DNA of 64,000 nt from Treponema sp. (lineage in GTDB: Bacteria > Spirochaetota > Spirochaetia > Treponematales > Treponemataceae): contig JAFUTH010000005.1 of assembly GCA_017484285.1 (NCBI GenBank), positions 62,001 to 126,000 on the forward strand, in the 5' to 3' direction. The position numbers and the translations under genes are program-made. The notes under the pieces were generated by a model. That model was not told the origin of the DNA, ran no database searches, and saw only the letters and a program-made list of their open reading frames with translations. Below, in pieces: positions 27,773 through 35,495 of this stretch (the stretch's first letter is position 1; every line of letters starts with the position of its first letter).

Positions 27773-29500
27773 TTGGAGCGACTCAATCAGCGGAGAATCA
27801 GTGACATAAGTTTCATCATCGATAAAGATTTAAATGTCAAAGATGGAAACCGTTCGTTTCTTAATCTTCTGCACAAGACTGATTTCGATTTAAACATTTC
27901 ATACATTCTCGAAGAATCCGACGCAAAAAATCTCCGTTTCTACCTTGAGAATTTTGACGACACGCTTTTTCAGCACAATTTTATCGCAAACATCCGTCCT
28001 CAAGAAAATTTCATCTCCTGCATTCTTACCATCACGCGTGAGGGCGAGAATTTCAAAATTGTCATCGAGGAGCTTTCTTACTCGCGTTCACTGCTTGACC
28101 GCGCATTGCTCGACAGCCGTGAGTTCACCGCGCTTCTCCAGAATTTTGACGCATATTATTTCACCTATGACGGCGCAAAGTTCGTCCTCAAAAACACAAA
28201 AGACTTAACAACGCTCGTAAGCGGTCCAATTGATGCGTTCCGTGAATTCTTTCCGCAGACATTCAAATTGAATTTCGCGCACAACGATAGCAAATCACAG
28301 TTCGATGCCATGCTTGAAGACATCAAAAAATTTGAATCGAACCGCTACTACTCATTCTTACAAGCAAACAAGCAATTGCTCACCGTGCACACGCTCAAAA
28401 CGAGCACACGAAGTTCATCGCTCATTGTCGCCAGCGTCCAAACAAGCAAAAAATCTGATGTCGTAACAAATCTTTACAACGAGCAAAAAGACGGTCTCAC
28501 CGGGCTGTACAACAAAAAAGCAATCACTGAGCTTGCCATCAAAAAAATCGATGAAGACAAAGCCCCGTGCGCACTCATCATCATTGATGTCGACAAATTC
28601 AAAGAGTGCAACGACACGTACGGACACATTTTCGGGGACCGAGTGCTCACCGCTGTTGCCACCTGTATTCAGGACTCAATCAAGGGTGCGGGCATGGCTG
28701 GTCGTATTGGTGGCGATGAATTCCTCGTCATTCTTGACCGCACAAACGAAGATGACATCCGAAACGTTACTCGCAATATTCGCACGGGCATACAGTGGAG
28801 CATCACGAACGTTGAGCCGGGCAGCATCGTCACCTGTTCAATGGGAATCGCAAAATTCCCAGAGCAGGCAAAATCATACAACGAGCTGTTTGAACTCGCC
28901 GACAAATGCTTGTACATCGCAAAATATCGCGGGCGCAACTGCTACATCATTTACAAGCCGGAAATCCACGACAAAATTCTCATCGAGAACCAGCAGATTG
29001 ATGACAGGGTCGTCTCGGGCAAATTCTTTCAGGAAAACGTTGATTCTCTGCTCGAAATCCATGATTCAATTTATGCAATCAAAAAAAACGACACGGAATC
29101 GCTCCGTACCGTACTCAAAAAAATCATCGGTTTTATCAACATCAGCAAAATCACAGTGTACGACGAACACTTTAACATCGTCTGCGTTGCCGCCACGAAC
29201 GAGAACGATACCGTTGACGCGCGTTCCGGTCAGTTTACCGACGCATATTTTTCATATTTCAACGAATTCGGCTTTCTCCACTTCGACAACACGAATGTGC
29301 TCAACTCAATCGACGCAAGCCGATATGAGATTTACCGCTCAAAGGACATCGCCTCAACTATCGAAGTGCTCTGCAAAGACGACTCTGGTGCGGTCAAGGC
29401 ACTCGTTTGCTACGATGTTTACAAGCCAGCGCGCACATTCAAAAAAGAGACAATCACACAGGTCATTGTTTGGGCGAATTTAATCACCCGAAAACTATAA
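27773..29500 (+). CDS. Diguanylate cyclase with N-terminal PAS-like and C-terminal GAF-like regions
   Basis: About 575 residues. I choose the TTG at 27773 because TTTGGAG lies nine bases upstream; the TTG at 27758 is an alternative. A PAS-like sensor (about 10-100) is followed by a linker, then a GGDEF domain with active site RIGGDEFLVIL at about residue 313 and DGLTGLYNKKA at its start, so cyclic-di-GMP synthesis is likely. Unusually, about 190 residues follow the GGDEF domain and look like a GAF fold (ISKITVYDEHFNIV and VKALVCYDVY). No transmembrane helices. It could balance the HD-GYP phosphodiesterase at 19.4 kb. Confidence 0.9.
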   Translation: MERLNQRRISDISFIIDKDLNVKDGNRSFLNLLHKTDFDLNISYILEESDAKNLRFYLENFDDTLFQHNFIANIRPQENFISCILTITREGENFKIVIEELSYSRSLLDRALLDSREFTALLQNFDAYYFTYDGAKFVLKNTKDLTTLVSGPIDAFREFFPQTFKLNFAHNDSKSQFDAMLEDIKKFESNRYYSFLQANKQLLTVHTLKTSTRSSSLIVASVQTSKKSDVVTNLYNEQKDGLTGLYNKKAITELAIKKIDEDKAPCALIIIDVDKFKECNDTYGHIFGDRVLTAVATCIQDSIKGAGMAGRIGGDEFLVILDRTNEDDIRNVTRNIRTGIQWSITNVEPGSIVTCSMGIAKFPEQAKSYNELFELADKCLYIAKYRGRNCYIIYKPEIHDKILIENQQIDDRVVSGKFFQENVDSLLEIHDSIYAIKKNDTESLRTVLKKIIGFINISKITVYDEHFNIVCVAATNENDTVDARSGQFTDAYFSYFNEFGFLHFDNTNVLNSIDASRYEIYRSKDIASTIEVLCKDDSGAVKALVCYDVYKPARTFKKETITQVIVWANLITRKL

Positions 29501-29544
29501 ATGGCACTGTTACCAAATCTAAAAAACAAAACAGAGGTCAGATT

Positions 29545-30882
29545 ATGAAGATTTTAGTAATCGGAAGTGGCGGTCGCGAGCATACAATCGCATGGCGGCT
29601 CGCACAGTCAAATCGTGTCGATGAAGTCATCTGCGTGCCAGGAAACGGCGGCACCGCACACGAAGCAAAATGCCGCAATATTGATCCAAAGGAACACAAA
29701 GAGACCGAAAATCTTTCATTCGTTGAAGCAGTCACCAAAATCGCGCAAGCCGAAAAAGTCGATTTTGCCGTCATCGGTCCGGAAGACCCGCTCGCCGAAG
29801 GAATCGCCGATGCTCTGTGGAACGCGGGAATCCCGACGGTCGGTCCAAAGGCAAAGGGCGCGGCGCTCGAAGCCTCAAAAGATTTGTCTAAAATCTTCAT
29901 GAAAAAATACGGAGTCGCCTGTGCCGACTCAGAAACATTCACCGACAAAGAAAAAGCCCTCGCCTACGTGCGCGAAAAAGGCGCGCCCATCGTCATCAAG
30001 GCGGACGGCTTGGCGGCAGGAAAGGGCGTTGTCGTCGCAAAAACGCTCGAAGACGCCGAAAAAGCCGTTGAAGAACTCACGGCAAATCTCGGAGATGCAG
30101 GCAAAAAGCTCGTCATCGAAGAATACTTGCAGGGCGTTGAGATTTCTGTGCTCGCCGCAGTGAGCGTCACCGAAGAATCAGCGAAAAACGGCACGGCGTG
30201 CATTAAGGCATTCTTGCCCGCGCGAGACCACAAACGCTTGCTCGACGGCGCGCAAGGTCCGAATACCGGCGGAATGGGCGCAGTCTGCCCGCTGAGCGAT
30301 GTCACCGCGGAGACGATGGCGGCATTCGAGGCAAACATCTTGCAGCCAACGCTCAACGGTCTCATCGCCGAAAAAATGGACTACCGCGGATTTATCTTTT
30401 TCGGGCTTATGATTACAAAAGACGGACCAAAGGCACTCGAATACAACGTGCGCCTGGGCGACCCCGAAACACAGGCAGTGCTTCCGATGATGGATTTTGA
30501 CTTCGCCGAACTGTGCGAGGCTATCATGAACGGCACGCTGGGCACGTTCCAAATGAAATGGAAGACTGGCTTTCAGGTTGCGCCTGTCGCAGTCAGCGGC
30601 GGCTATCCGTACAAATACGCGAAAGGCAAGGTCATTACGCTCGCACAGAACATCATCGATGCAGCGGGAGCAAAAGTCTTTATCGCCGGTGCAATCAACG
30701 ACCGACGCGCAAAAATACCCACGCTTATCACGAGTGGCGGGCGCGTCCTTGCATGCTCGGCTCACGGCGATACGTTCGATGACGCATGGCAAAAAGCATA
30801 CGAAGCGATGGCTGGCGTAAAATTCGACGCAATGTTCTTCCGAAAAGACATCGGATTGCCCGGCGCGGCGGAGAGCAATTAA
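29545..30882 (+). CDS. purD: Phosphoribosylamine-glycine ligase
   Basis: ATP-grasp enzyme of purine synthesis that joins phosphoribosylamine and glycine. 445 residues, slightly longer than the common ~430. MKILVIGSGGREHTIAWRL at the N-terminus, KADGLAAGKGV and NVRLGDPETQ are family signatures. The start at 29545 is fixed by AGAGGTC upstream and the Rossmann-like first strand. No other pur genes are nearby. A secreted protein gene follows 19 bases later, so purD may share a transcript with an outer-membrane protein and a lipoprotein. Confidence 0.97.
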   Translation: MKILVIGSGGREHTIAWRLAQSNRVDEVICVPGNGGTAHEAKCRNIDPKEHKETENLSFVEAVTKIAQAEKVDFAVIGPEDPLAEGIADALWNAGIPTVGPKAKGAALEASKDLSKIFMKKYGVACADSETFTDKEKALAYVREKGAPIVIKADGLAAGKGVVVAKTLEDAEKAVEELTANLGDAGKKLVIEEYLQGVEISVLAAVSVTEESAKNGTACIKAFLPARDHKRLLDGAQGPNTGGMGAVCPLSDVTAETMAAFEANILQPTLNGLIAEKMDYRGFIFFGLMITKDGPKALEYNVRLGDPETQAVLPMMDFDFAELCEAIMNGTLGTFQMKWKTGFQVAPVAVSGGYPYKYAKGKVITLAQNIIDAAGAKVFIAGAINDRRAKIPTLITSGGRVLACSAHGDTFDDAWQKAYEAMAGVKFDAMFFRKDIGLPGAAESN

Positions 30883-30901
30883 AAAAAATCGGTGCCGAGT
30901 C

Positions 30902-31657
30902 ATGAAAAAGAACGGGGCTTTATCGTTACTACTGTTGCTTTTCTTGTTTCCTCTTTCAGCGGGCGTTGAAGTGTCGCCGACCATTCATGTGTTTCCGATG
31001 ACACCGGCGCAATACGAAACGTTTTCTTTTGACAAAAGCAATTACGCGACGAAATCCCCCGATGTGGCGCTTTCGGACGCAATCACGTACGGCATTGAGC
31101 TGTCGGCGGTATTTTATTTTCTTCCGCTGACTCAGCACATTGAACTGGGATTGGGCGGTACTGGCGGCGTAAGTTTTTTGAACTACAGCTCAAAAAATCT
31201 CCCGAATCGCCTAGAGGAAACCCTGTCGGCAACTTCTTTTTTTGCAAAACTCGGTCCGTCTCTCCGCTTCAATTTTAACGAAAAAAATTCCATCGCCTTT
31301 ACACCGATGGTTTCGTTCTGCACTACGCGGTTTGATGACTATACGAGTGGAGAATCCGAAGATAGAGTCTCGCTGTCCGGCAAAGGAACGTTTTTGTCGC
31401 TGATTCTTGCGTATAAACGGTGGTTTTCAAATAAAAGACCCGTGCGGCTCGGTTTGAACATGGGCGCAACGCTCGATTTTCCGATACGTGATTATCTTCG
31501 CGCAGATTTTTCGAGGTCTGCCGAACATTCCGCTGATGATTACATCCGCTACAAATCTGATTACGGCATTTCGGCAAAAGTATTCTTCGGAATCTGCATG
31601 AATTTCGGAAACCGAAGTATCGATAAAAAGCACGCCGTGCTAGGAGAAAGCTCATGA
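30902..31657 (+). CDS. Predicted small outer-membrane beta-barrel protein
   Basis: 251 residues, unrecognised. Signal peptide MKKNGALSLLLLLFLFPLSA then alternating amphipathic strands with aromatic ends (ELGLGGTGGVSFLNY, SIAFTPMVSFCTTRF, RLGLNMGATLDF, ISAKVFFGICMNFG). The pattern fits an 8-12 strand barrel of the type common in Treponema. Its last four bases (ATGA) overlap the start of the following lipoprotein gene, indicating translational coupling. It is downstream of purD. Confidence 0.7.
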   Translation: MKKNGALSLLLLLFLFPLSAGVEVSPTIHVFPMTPAQYETFSFDKSNYATKSPDVALSDAITYGIELSAVFYFLPLTQHIELGLGGTGGVSFLNYSSKNLPNRLEETLSATSFFAKLGPSLRFNFNEKNSIAFTPMVSFCTTRFDDYTSGESEDRVSLSGKGTFLSLILAYKRWFSNKRPVRLGLNMGATLDFPIRDYLRADFSRSAEHSADDYIRYKSDYGISAKVFFGICMNFGNRSIDKKHAVLGESS

Positions 31658-32058
31658 GAGATACAATTCATTGGACGTGGAAACGAATCATCGGCACGAT
31701 TTTTGGGATTTTGGGAATCGGAACACTCACTTCCTGTTATGGCGTTCCCGAAGATATCGAGTACTATGACATCGGTGGCAAAGTAAAAGGCAAAATCGAC
31801 GGCACAGAACAGCCGATAAAAGGCATTGAAGTCGCGCTTCGAGGAGTGTCCTCGACCTATGGGAGTGATGTTTCCCGCTCAAGCGCGACAAACCGCAACG
31901 GCGAGTTTTCTTTCTCAGACCTTACGTCAGGAACGTACACCGTGACGTACATCGATGTTGACGGCACTGACAACGGTTCTTTCAAAACAGCCTCAAAACA
32001 AATCGAGCTTCCCGGCAGCAATCTGGACTTGAACATAACCCTCGAAGAAAACGAGTAA
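31654..32058 (+). CDS. Orphan lipoprotein of the radical SAM/lipoprotein system type
   Basis: 134 residues. N-terminal membrane segment ends in TLTSC (Cys28), followed at once by YGVPED and a carboxypeptidase-regulatory-like beta domain (GGKVKGKIDG, NRNGEFSFSDLTSGTYT). It is homologous to the lipoprotein at 60.7 kb: both have YG(V/M)P, GTYT, D-DG--NG-FK and a final ITLE. That family, as I recall it, is the putative lipoprotein paired with a SPASM radical SAM enzyme in Bacteroidetes and Treponema. Here no radical SAM gene is adjacent; the enzyme at 59.6 kb could serve it in trans. Coupled to the outer-membrane protein gene upstream. Confidence 0.75.
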   Translation: MRDTIHWTWKRIIGTIFGILGIGTLTSCYGVPEDIEYYDIGGKVKGKIDGTEQPIKGIEVALRGVSSTYGSDVSRSSATNRNGEFSFSDLTSGTYTVTYIDVDGTDNGSFKTASKQIELPGSNLDLNITLEENE

Positions 32059-32117
32059 GCGGAGCGGCTAGAAATCCTTGCTTGCCAGAACTCTGTCCGT
32101 GTTTTCATGCTCATCGT

Positions 32118-32624
32118 TTAATTCAACGGAATTCCCATGACGGACAAGTTGTAATTGTCAACTGCGGTGGCTCGGTATGATTGCGCTGTCATACCCGAAA
32201 TCACAGCAAACAAAAAACAGCCCACCGAGCACGCCGCGCCATAATACGCCATGTCGTCCCAGCCTTTGTCAACTGCGTGATATGTCACTGCAAGTGATGT
32301 GCAAAATCCCGCGAAAAACGCATAGTCAATTGCTGTCCACACATTTTTCTTGACGAGGACGGTCTTGTTTTCGGGAACGGTCTTGAGAAGTTTATTCAGC
32401 TTGCTATATGAAATATTTGTGCCATCAGACAATTTGTAATCGAATACTTGAAAAAATCCTGCCCGATGAAGCACGAGAAATGGCGCATCTTCCGAAGCAA
32501 TTTGAAACACAACATCTGAGTGCGCGGAAGCCTGCTCCGTTTTCGCTCCAGAAACTACTTCCGCTTCCTGCGCATACAAACAAAAAAACAACGAAAGAAA
32601 AGAAATTGAAATTAGTTTTTTCAT
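32118..32624 (-). CDS. Secreted or membrane protein of unknown function
   Basis: 168 residues, not recognised. Signal peptide MKKLISISFLSLFFCLYAQ, a soluble segment of about 80 residues, then two hydrophobic segments (IDYAFFAGFCTSLAVTY and YYGAACSVGCFLFAVISG) that could form a membrane hairpin. ATAGGAG lies eight bases before the ATG. It lies downstream of the decayed small-lipoprotein copy on the same strand and may be transcribed from that gene's promoter element. Confidence 0.7.
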   Translation of the reverse strand: MKKLISISFLSLFFCLYAQEAEVVSGAKTEQASAHSDVVFQIASEDAPFLVLHRAGFFQVFDYKLSDGTNISYSKLNKLLKTVPENKTVLVKKNVWTAIDYAFFAGFCTSLAVTYHAVDKGWDDMAYYGAACSVGCFLFAVISGMTAQSYRATAVDNYNLSVMGIPLN

Positions 32625-32670
32625 AATTAAATGCTCCTATTTGTTTAATTTTTTTTGTTTGACTTATGAA

Positions 32671-32880
32671 TTAGTGACTACTGATACCGTTGTAACTTCC
32701 ATAAGCCGTATGTCCAACAGTACCACCAAAACAATGACGTCCTGAATCTGTATTTGTGTTTTCAGATTCTATCGCATCAATTTGTTGCTCTTCTTCTGAA
32801 ATTGAAGCCGAACATCCGAACTAGAACAATCCGACAATAAAAATTGTTCCAAAAAAGATTTTTTTTAGAACCTTTTTCAT
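32671..32880 (-). pseudogene. Small Gly-rich lipoprotein, copy B, with amber stop at codon 20
   Basis: Good start (AAGGAGGAAC, then ATG at 32880) and signal sequence MKKVLKKIFFGTIFIVGLF, but codon 20 is TAG, just before the lipobox (FGC). The same frame continues to TAA at 32671 with CSASISEEEQQ and RHCFGGTVGHT. These match CSDAISEDEQEQ and RCGFGGHYGRT of copy A at 37.3-37.6 kb, so this is a recent nonsense allele of a homologue. As it stands it would make only a 19-residue hydrophobic peptide. Its promoter element and ribosome site remain intact. Confidence 0.8.
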
Positions 32881-32940
32881 ATCAGTTCCTCCTTCTTATA
32901 AAATCTGTAGACAATTTTAAGATCGAGGAATCTAATTCAC

Positions 32941-32962
32941 CATAGCATTTTACGCAAATTTT
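32941..32962 (-). promoter_or_regulatory. Conserved 22-bp promoter/operator element, copy B
   Basis: On the minus strand AAAATTTGC, then GTAA, then AATGCTATG. 21 of 22 bases equal the element of copy A and it lies 60 bases before the start codon. It includes TAAAAT as a possible -10. Confidence 0.75.
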
Positions 32963-33036
32963 GAGATTTCTCAGGATTTTAAGGACTTAAATTTAGATAA
33001 AAACGATTTTTTATAATTTTATTCCAAAGTTTTCTC

Positions 33037-33595
33037 TTACCTATTTTTTCCATAATTCAAATTATCAAATTCTTTCATCGCCTCAATAATGATAAACGCT
33101 TGTGATAAACATTTCTTTCCGTCTTCAATCTTTCCAAGTTTCACCAAAGAATATCCTTTATTAAAAACCTGATAAGGAAAAGTGGTAAGTTTTCCGTAAC
33201 GAATACAAACATCAATTCCTTTTTCACACAATGGAATGACTTTTTCATCTTCGTTAGCCCTTCCATACCAATTTTCTAAATTAAAAAGAGTAACAGGATA
33301 ATTTTTCGCCTTTTTTTCGATAAAATACAGTGTTCTAGAAATATTGTTGAGAATCAGCAATTCTGTGCGAGTCAAAAAAACGCGTATTCGGCAGTTTTCC
33401 AAGTTCATAATCTTTTATGCTTATCCGAAGTAGTTCTTCGAGCAGGTCAGTGATTTCAAATTTGCCCGTTGCAATCATGTCGTTAATTTTGTATTCAAGA
33501 TTTTCGCGCTTAAAATCAGTTTTACTCATAGGAATGGCGCTCGCGGGCAGGTTCATGCCCATTCTGCTAAAAAAGGCTTCTACAAGTTTTCGCCC
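33037..33595 (-). pseudogene. Decayed XRE/TPR regulator, copy B, lacking the DNA-binding domain
   Basis: Homologous to the intact regulator at 37.7-38.6 kb. It begins at GRKLVEAFFSRMGMN, so the helix-turn-helix is missing. About 40 residues between DLLEE and LSIKDYEL are deleted, a frameshift follows TRF, and about 25 residues are missing between YFIE and KAKNYPV. The downstream frame continues LTRTELLILNNISRT to NLNYGKN. The multiple lesions show it is non-functional as a regulator. Confidence 0.88.
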
Positions 33596-33634
33596 AAAAT
33601 CGGCTCGATTGTGCCGGCGACAACGCGACTTTCT
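33587..33634 (-). pseudogene. Fossil of the glnN 3' end
   Basis: Bases 33587-33611 are identical over 25 bases to 39448-39472 in the glutamine synthetase gene, and similarity continues beyond. In the glnN frame it reads VAGTIEPILGEN against [12 protein letters not shown]. It joins at microhomology (GGGCGAAAA against GGACGCAAA) to the truncated regulator. Confidence 0.85.
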
Positions 33635-33693
33635 TCTAACGTTTTTATAACATTCTGCAAATCAGATTGACGGTTTGCAAAACCTTTTCCAAT
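33635..33693 (-). pseudogene. Fossil of a HELSH metallopeptidase C-terminus
   Basis: The frame reads FANRQSDLQNVIKTLEE, matching IANRHSDLQNVKKTLEA at the end of the metallopeptidase at 35.5 kb; 33 bases match with one difference. It is fused directly to the glnN fossil and begins at the stop codon of the preceding lipoprotein gene. Confidence 0.82.
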
Positions 33694-33695
33694 CA

Positions 33696-34259
33696 TTATT
33701 TTCCCAAAATTCGATAAACTCGAAGAGATTTATTGCCAGAAACGCTTAGCTTAGATACGCCTTCTTTTATTGAATATCTTAGTTCTGTAACATCAAGCCC
33801 TTTCACTATTGATTTTGAGCCAACTTCTTTTATTTCTGAATTATCTTGATATATCAAGGAAATTCCTGTGGTTGTTGACTCATCTGCGATTGAAGATACA
33901 TAAAGCGTGAGCGTCAGAGAACAAAACGAATTTATAATAATTTCGCCACTGTCTGCCTCGATACACAATGCTTCTACCTTGTTCGCTTCATTTAATGAAT
34001 ATGTTACGCCCCCACTTGTTGTTATGATATTTTTCCGTCGCTCAGAAAAATCAAAGACAAAATTCTGCGCACTGTCCCCCTCGGATACAGAAAGCTCACT
34101 GCACTCATCTTCGATTATTACATCAAAACAATATCCCAGCTCCAAAGAACCTTGCGGAGGTTCACATCGACTATGCGATTTGGAAGTTGACGTTTCCATT
34201 GAGCAAGAAGTCAAAATAATGAGGAAAAGAATTGGATAGAGAAATATGATTTTTAGCAT
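33696..34259 (-). CDS. Lipoprotein of unknown function
   Basis: 187 residues, unrecognised. Start at 34259 because the signal peptide MLKIIFLYPILFLIILTSC begins there (lipobox ILTSC); an upstream in-frame ATG would add 25 residues ahead of it. The mature part is beta-rich with several short repeats of hydrophobic strands (GEIIINSFCSLTLTLYVS, TGISLIYQDN) and resembles a small sugar-binding-like sandwich by pattern only. Ribosome site is weak. Last intact gene of the 33.7-37.3 kb lipoprotein series; AT-rich like its neighbours. Confidence 0.7.
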   Translation of the reverse strand: MLKIIFLYPILFLIILTSCSMETSTSKSHSRCEPPQGSLELGYCFDVIIEDECSELSVSEGDSAQNFVFDFSERRKNIITTSGGVTYSLNEANKVEALCIEADSGEIIINSFCSLTLTLYVSSIADESTTTGISLIYQDNSEIKEVGSKSIVKGLDVTELRYSIKEGVSKLSVSGNKSLRVYRILGK

Positions 34260-34337
34260 CTTCAATTTGCGCAATCTAAAAAAACACTTGTACTCTTTTA
34301 CAGAAAATCCTCTAAGAAAGCACAAGTGATACATGAG

Positions 34338-34856
34338 CTATTCGGTCACGGTAAAATCAGTTATGGTGATATTCACCCCGCCACTATCAGCACCAATCGG
34401 GGCATCACAATTACCGCACCACTTAATATCTTCATTGAGAATTGATGGGTAAGTCAGTCCGCCAGTTTTTAAATATTTCACAGAAAATGAAATCCCCAAG
34501 TCTTTATTTTCTTCATTTTTTATTACTTGCCAGTGTTTTTCAAAATAATCATATACGTCTGTTATCGAACTGAAAGTCTGTAAATACTCTAAATCCCTTG
34601 AATCTTCAGTAGAGTAAGTTGCTTCACCATCTTTTACAGTTACTGTAACAGGTTTCTGATACGATACACGGTCAAGACGAAAATCATAAGTAAAACTGTA
34701 CTCATCAGGCTCCACCCATGCGGCACGATTTACAGAAAAGGTTTTATAATCTTTGAATTCCGTGTATGGCTCATTGGTTTCTTCGGTACATGAGGTGAGG
34801 AAGAATACGAGTGCGGCTGATAACATGGTTAATAAAACTGAAACTGATTTTTTCAT
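34338..34856 (-). CDS. Lipoprotein with DUF6174-like domain
   Basis: 172 residues, lipobox FFLTSC. The mature region has the pattern of DUF6174: YSFTYDFRLDRVSYQKPV, VTVKDGEATYS, SSITDVYDYFEKHWQ and LTYPSILNEDI, ending in a short beta strand. Cysteines in KWCGNCDAP may pair. AAAGGAGG lies eight bases before the ATG. Function unknown; family call is by pattern from memory. Middle member of the lipoprotein series on this strand. Confidence 0.7.
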   Translation of the reverse strand: MKKSVSVLLTMLSAALVFFLTSCTEETNEPYTEFKDYKTFSVNRAAWVEPDEYSFTYDFRLDRVSYQKPVTVTVKDGEATYSTEDSRDLEYLQTFSSITDVYDYFEKHWQVIKNEENKDLGISFSVKYLKTGGLTYPSILNEDIKWCGNCDAPIGADSGGVNITITDFTVTE

Positions 34857-34962
34857 AAGAGTGCCTCCTTTTTAGTACGATTTATTCGTATACATTTATA
34901 AAAATTCTTTTTTCATAACTTAATGCGCTACGTCCACCTTTTGCATTAAAACTCCAGCCGTC

Positions 34963-35439
34963 TTACTGAATATTCAAAAGATGGACACATCCCCATTCAT
35001 AAGAATCAACTCCTTTCTCTGCTTTTCTCGTGAAAGCCCTGCCTCCAACAAAAACAATATAATTTCCTTTTTTTTGAGGAATCAAATCAAATTTTTTTAT
35101 TATTTTTGTATTTTCAGTTATGGCGCAAGAAAGTATTTTATTCGTGACGTTTTCTCCTAATTCATCATACACTAATATATTGTCATAAAGATCTTCACTT
35201 TTCCAGTCGTCAGAAAAACACACAGATATATAAAATTCATATTTATGAAATTTTTCAGAATCAAGGGTAAAAGAATGCGTTAGAGATATTGAATCTGATA
35301 AGCCGTAAACTTCTTTTTCAGGCTCGATAGAAGAGTCAATATTTTCCAAGATAATTCGTTTCCCAAAAGGATCTACCGGACCGCAACTTGTAAAAAATAA
35401 ACTTGAGATAAATAAAAAAAGCAAAACAAAATTTTTCAT
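34963..35439 (-). CDS. Lipoprotein of unknown function
   Basis: 158 residues, unrecognised. Signal peptide MKNFVLLFLFISSLFFTSC gives a lipid anchor at Cys19. The mature domain is beta-rich (SLTHSFTLDSEKFHKYEFYI and GNYIVFVGGRAFTR), similar in size to an Ig-like sandwich. The ribosome site is weak (AAAGGGCG). An 11-bp inverted repeat separates it from the metallopeptidase gene upstream. Confidence 0.7.
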   Translation of the reverse strand: MKNFVLLFLFISSLFFTSCGPVDPFGKRIILENIDSSIEPEKEVYGLSDSISLTHSFTLDSEKFHKYEFYISVCFSDDWKSEDLYDNILVYDELGENVTNKILSCAITENTKIIKKFDLIPQKKGNYIVFVGGRAFTRKAEKGVDSYEWGCVHLLNIQ

Positions 35440-35460
35440 GCACTTATCGCCCTTTTAATT

Positions 35461-35489
35461 AGCCTTGCCAAAGTGAACTTGGCAAGGCT
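35461..35489 (-). repeat. Terminator-like inverted repeat
   Basis: AGCCTTGCCAA (35461-35471) and TTGGCAAGGCT (35479-35489) form a perfect 11-bp stem with a 7-base loop immediately after the metallopeptidase stop. The trailing sequence is AT-rich but has no solid T run, so termination is probable but not certain. Confidence 0.65.
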
Positions 35490-35495
35490 AATTAT

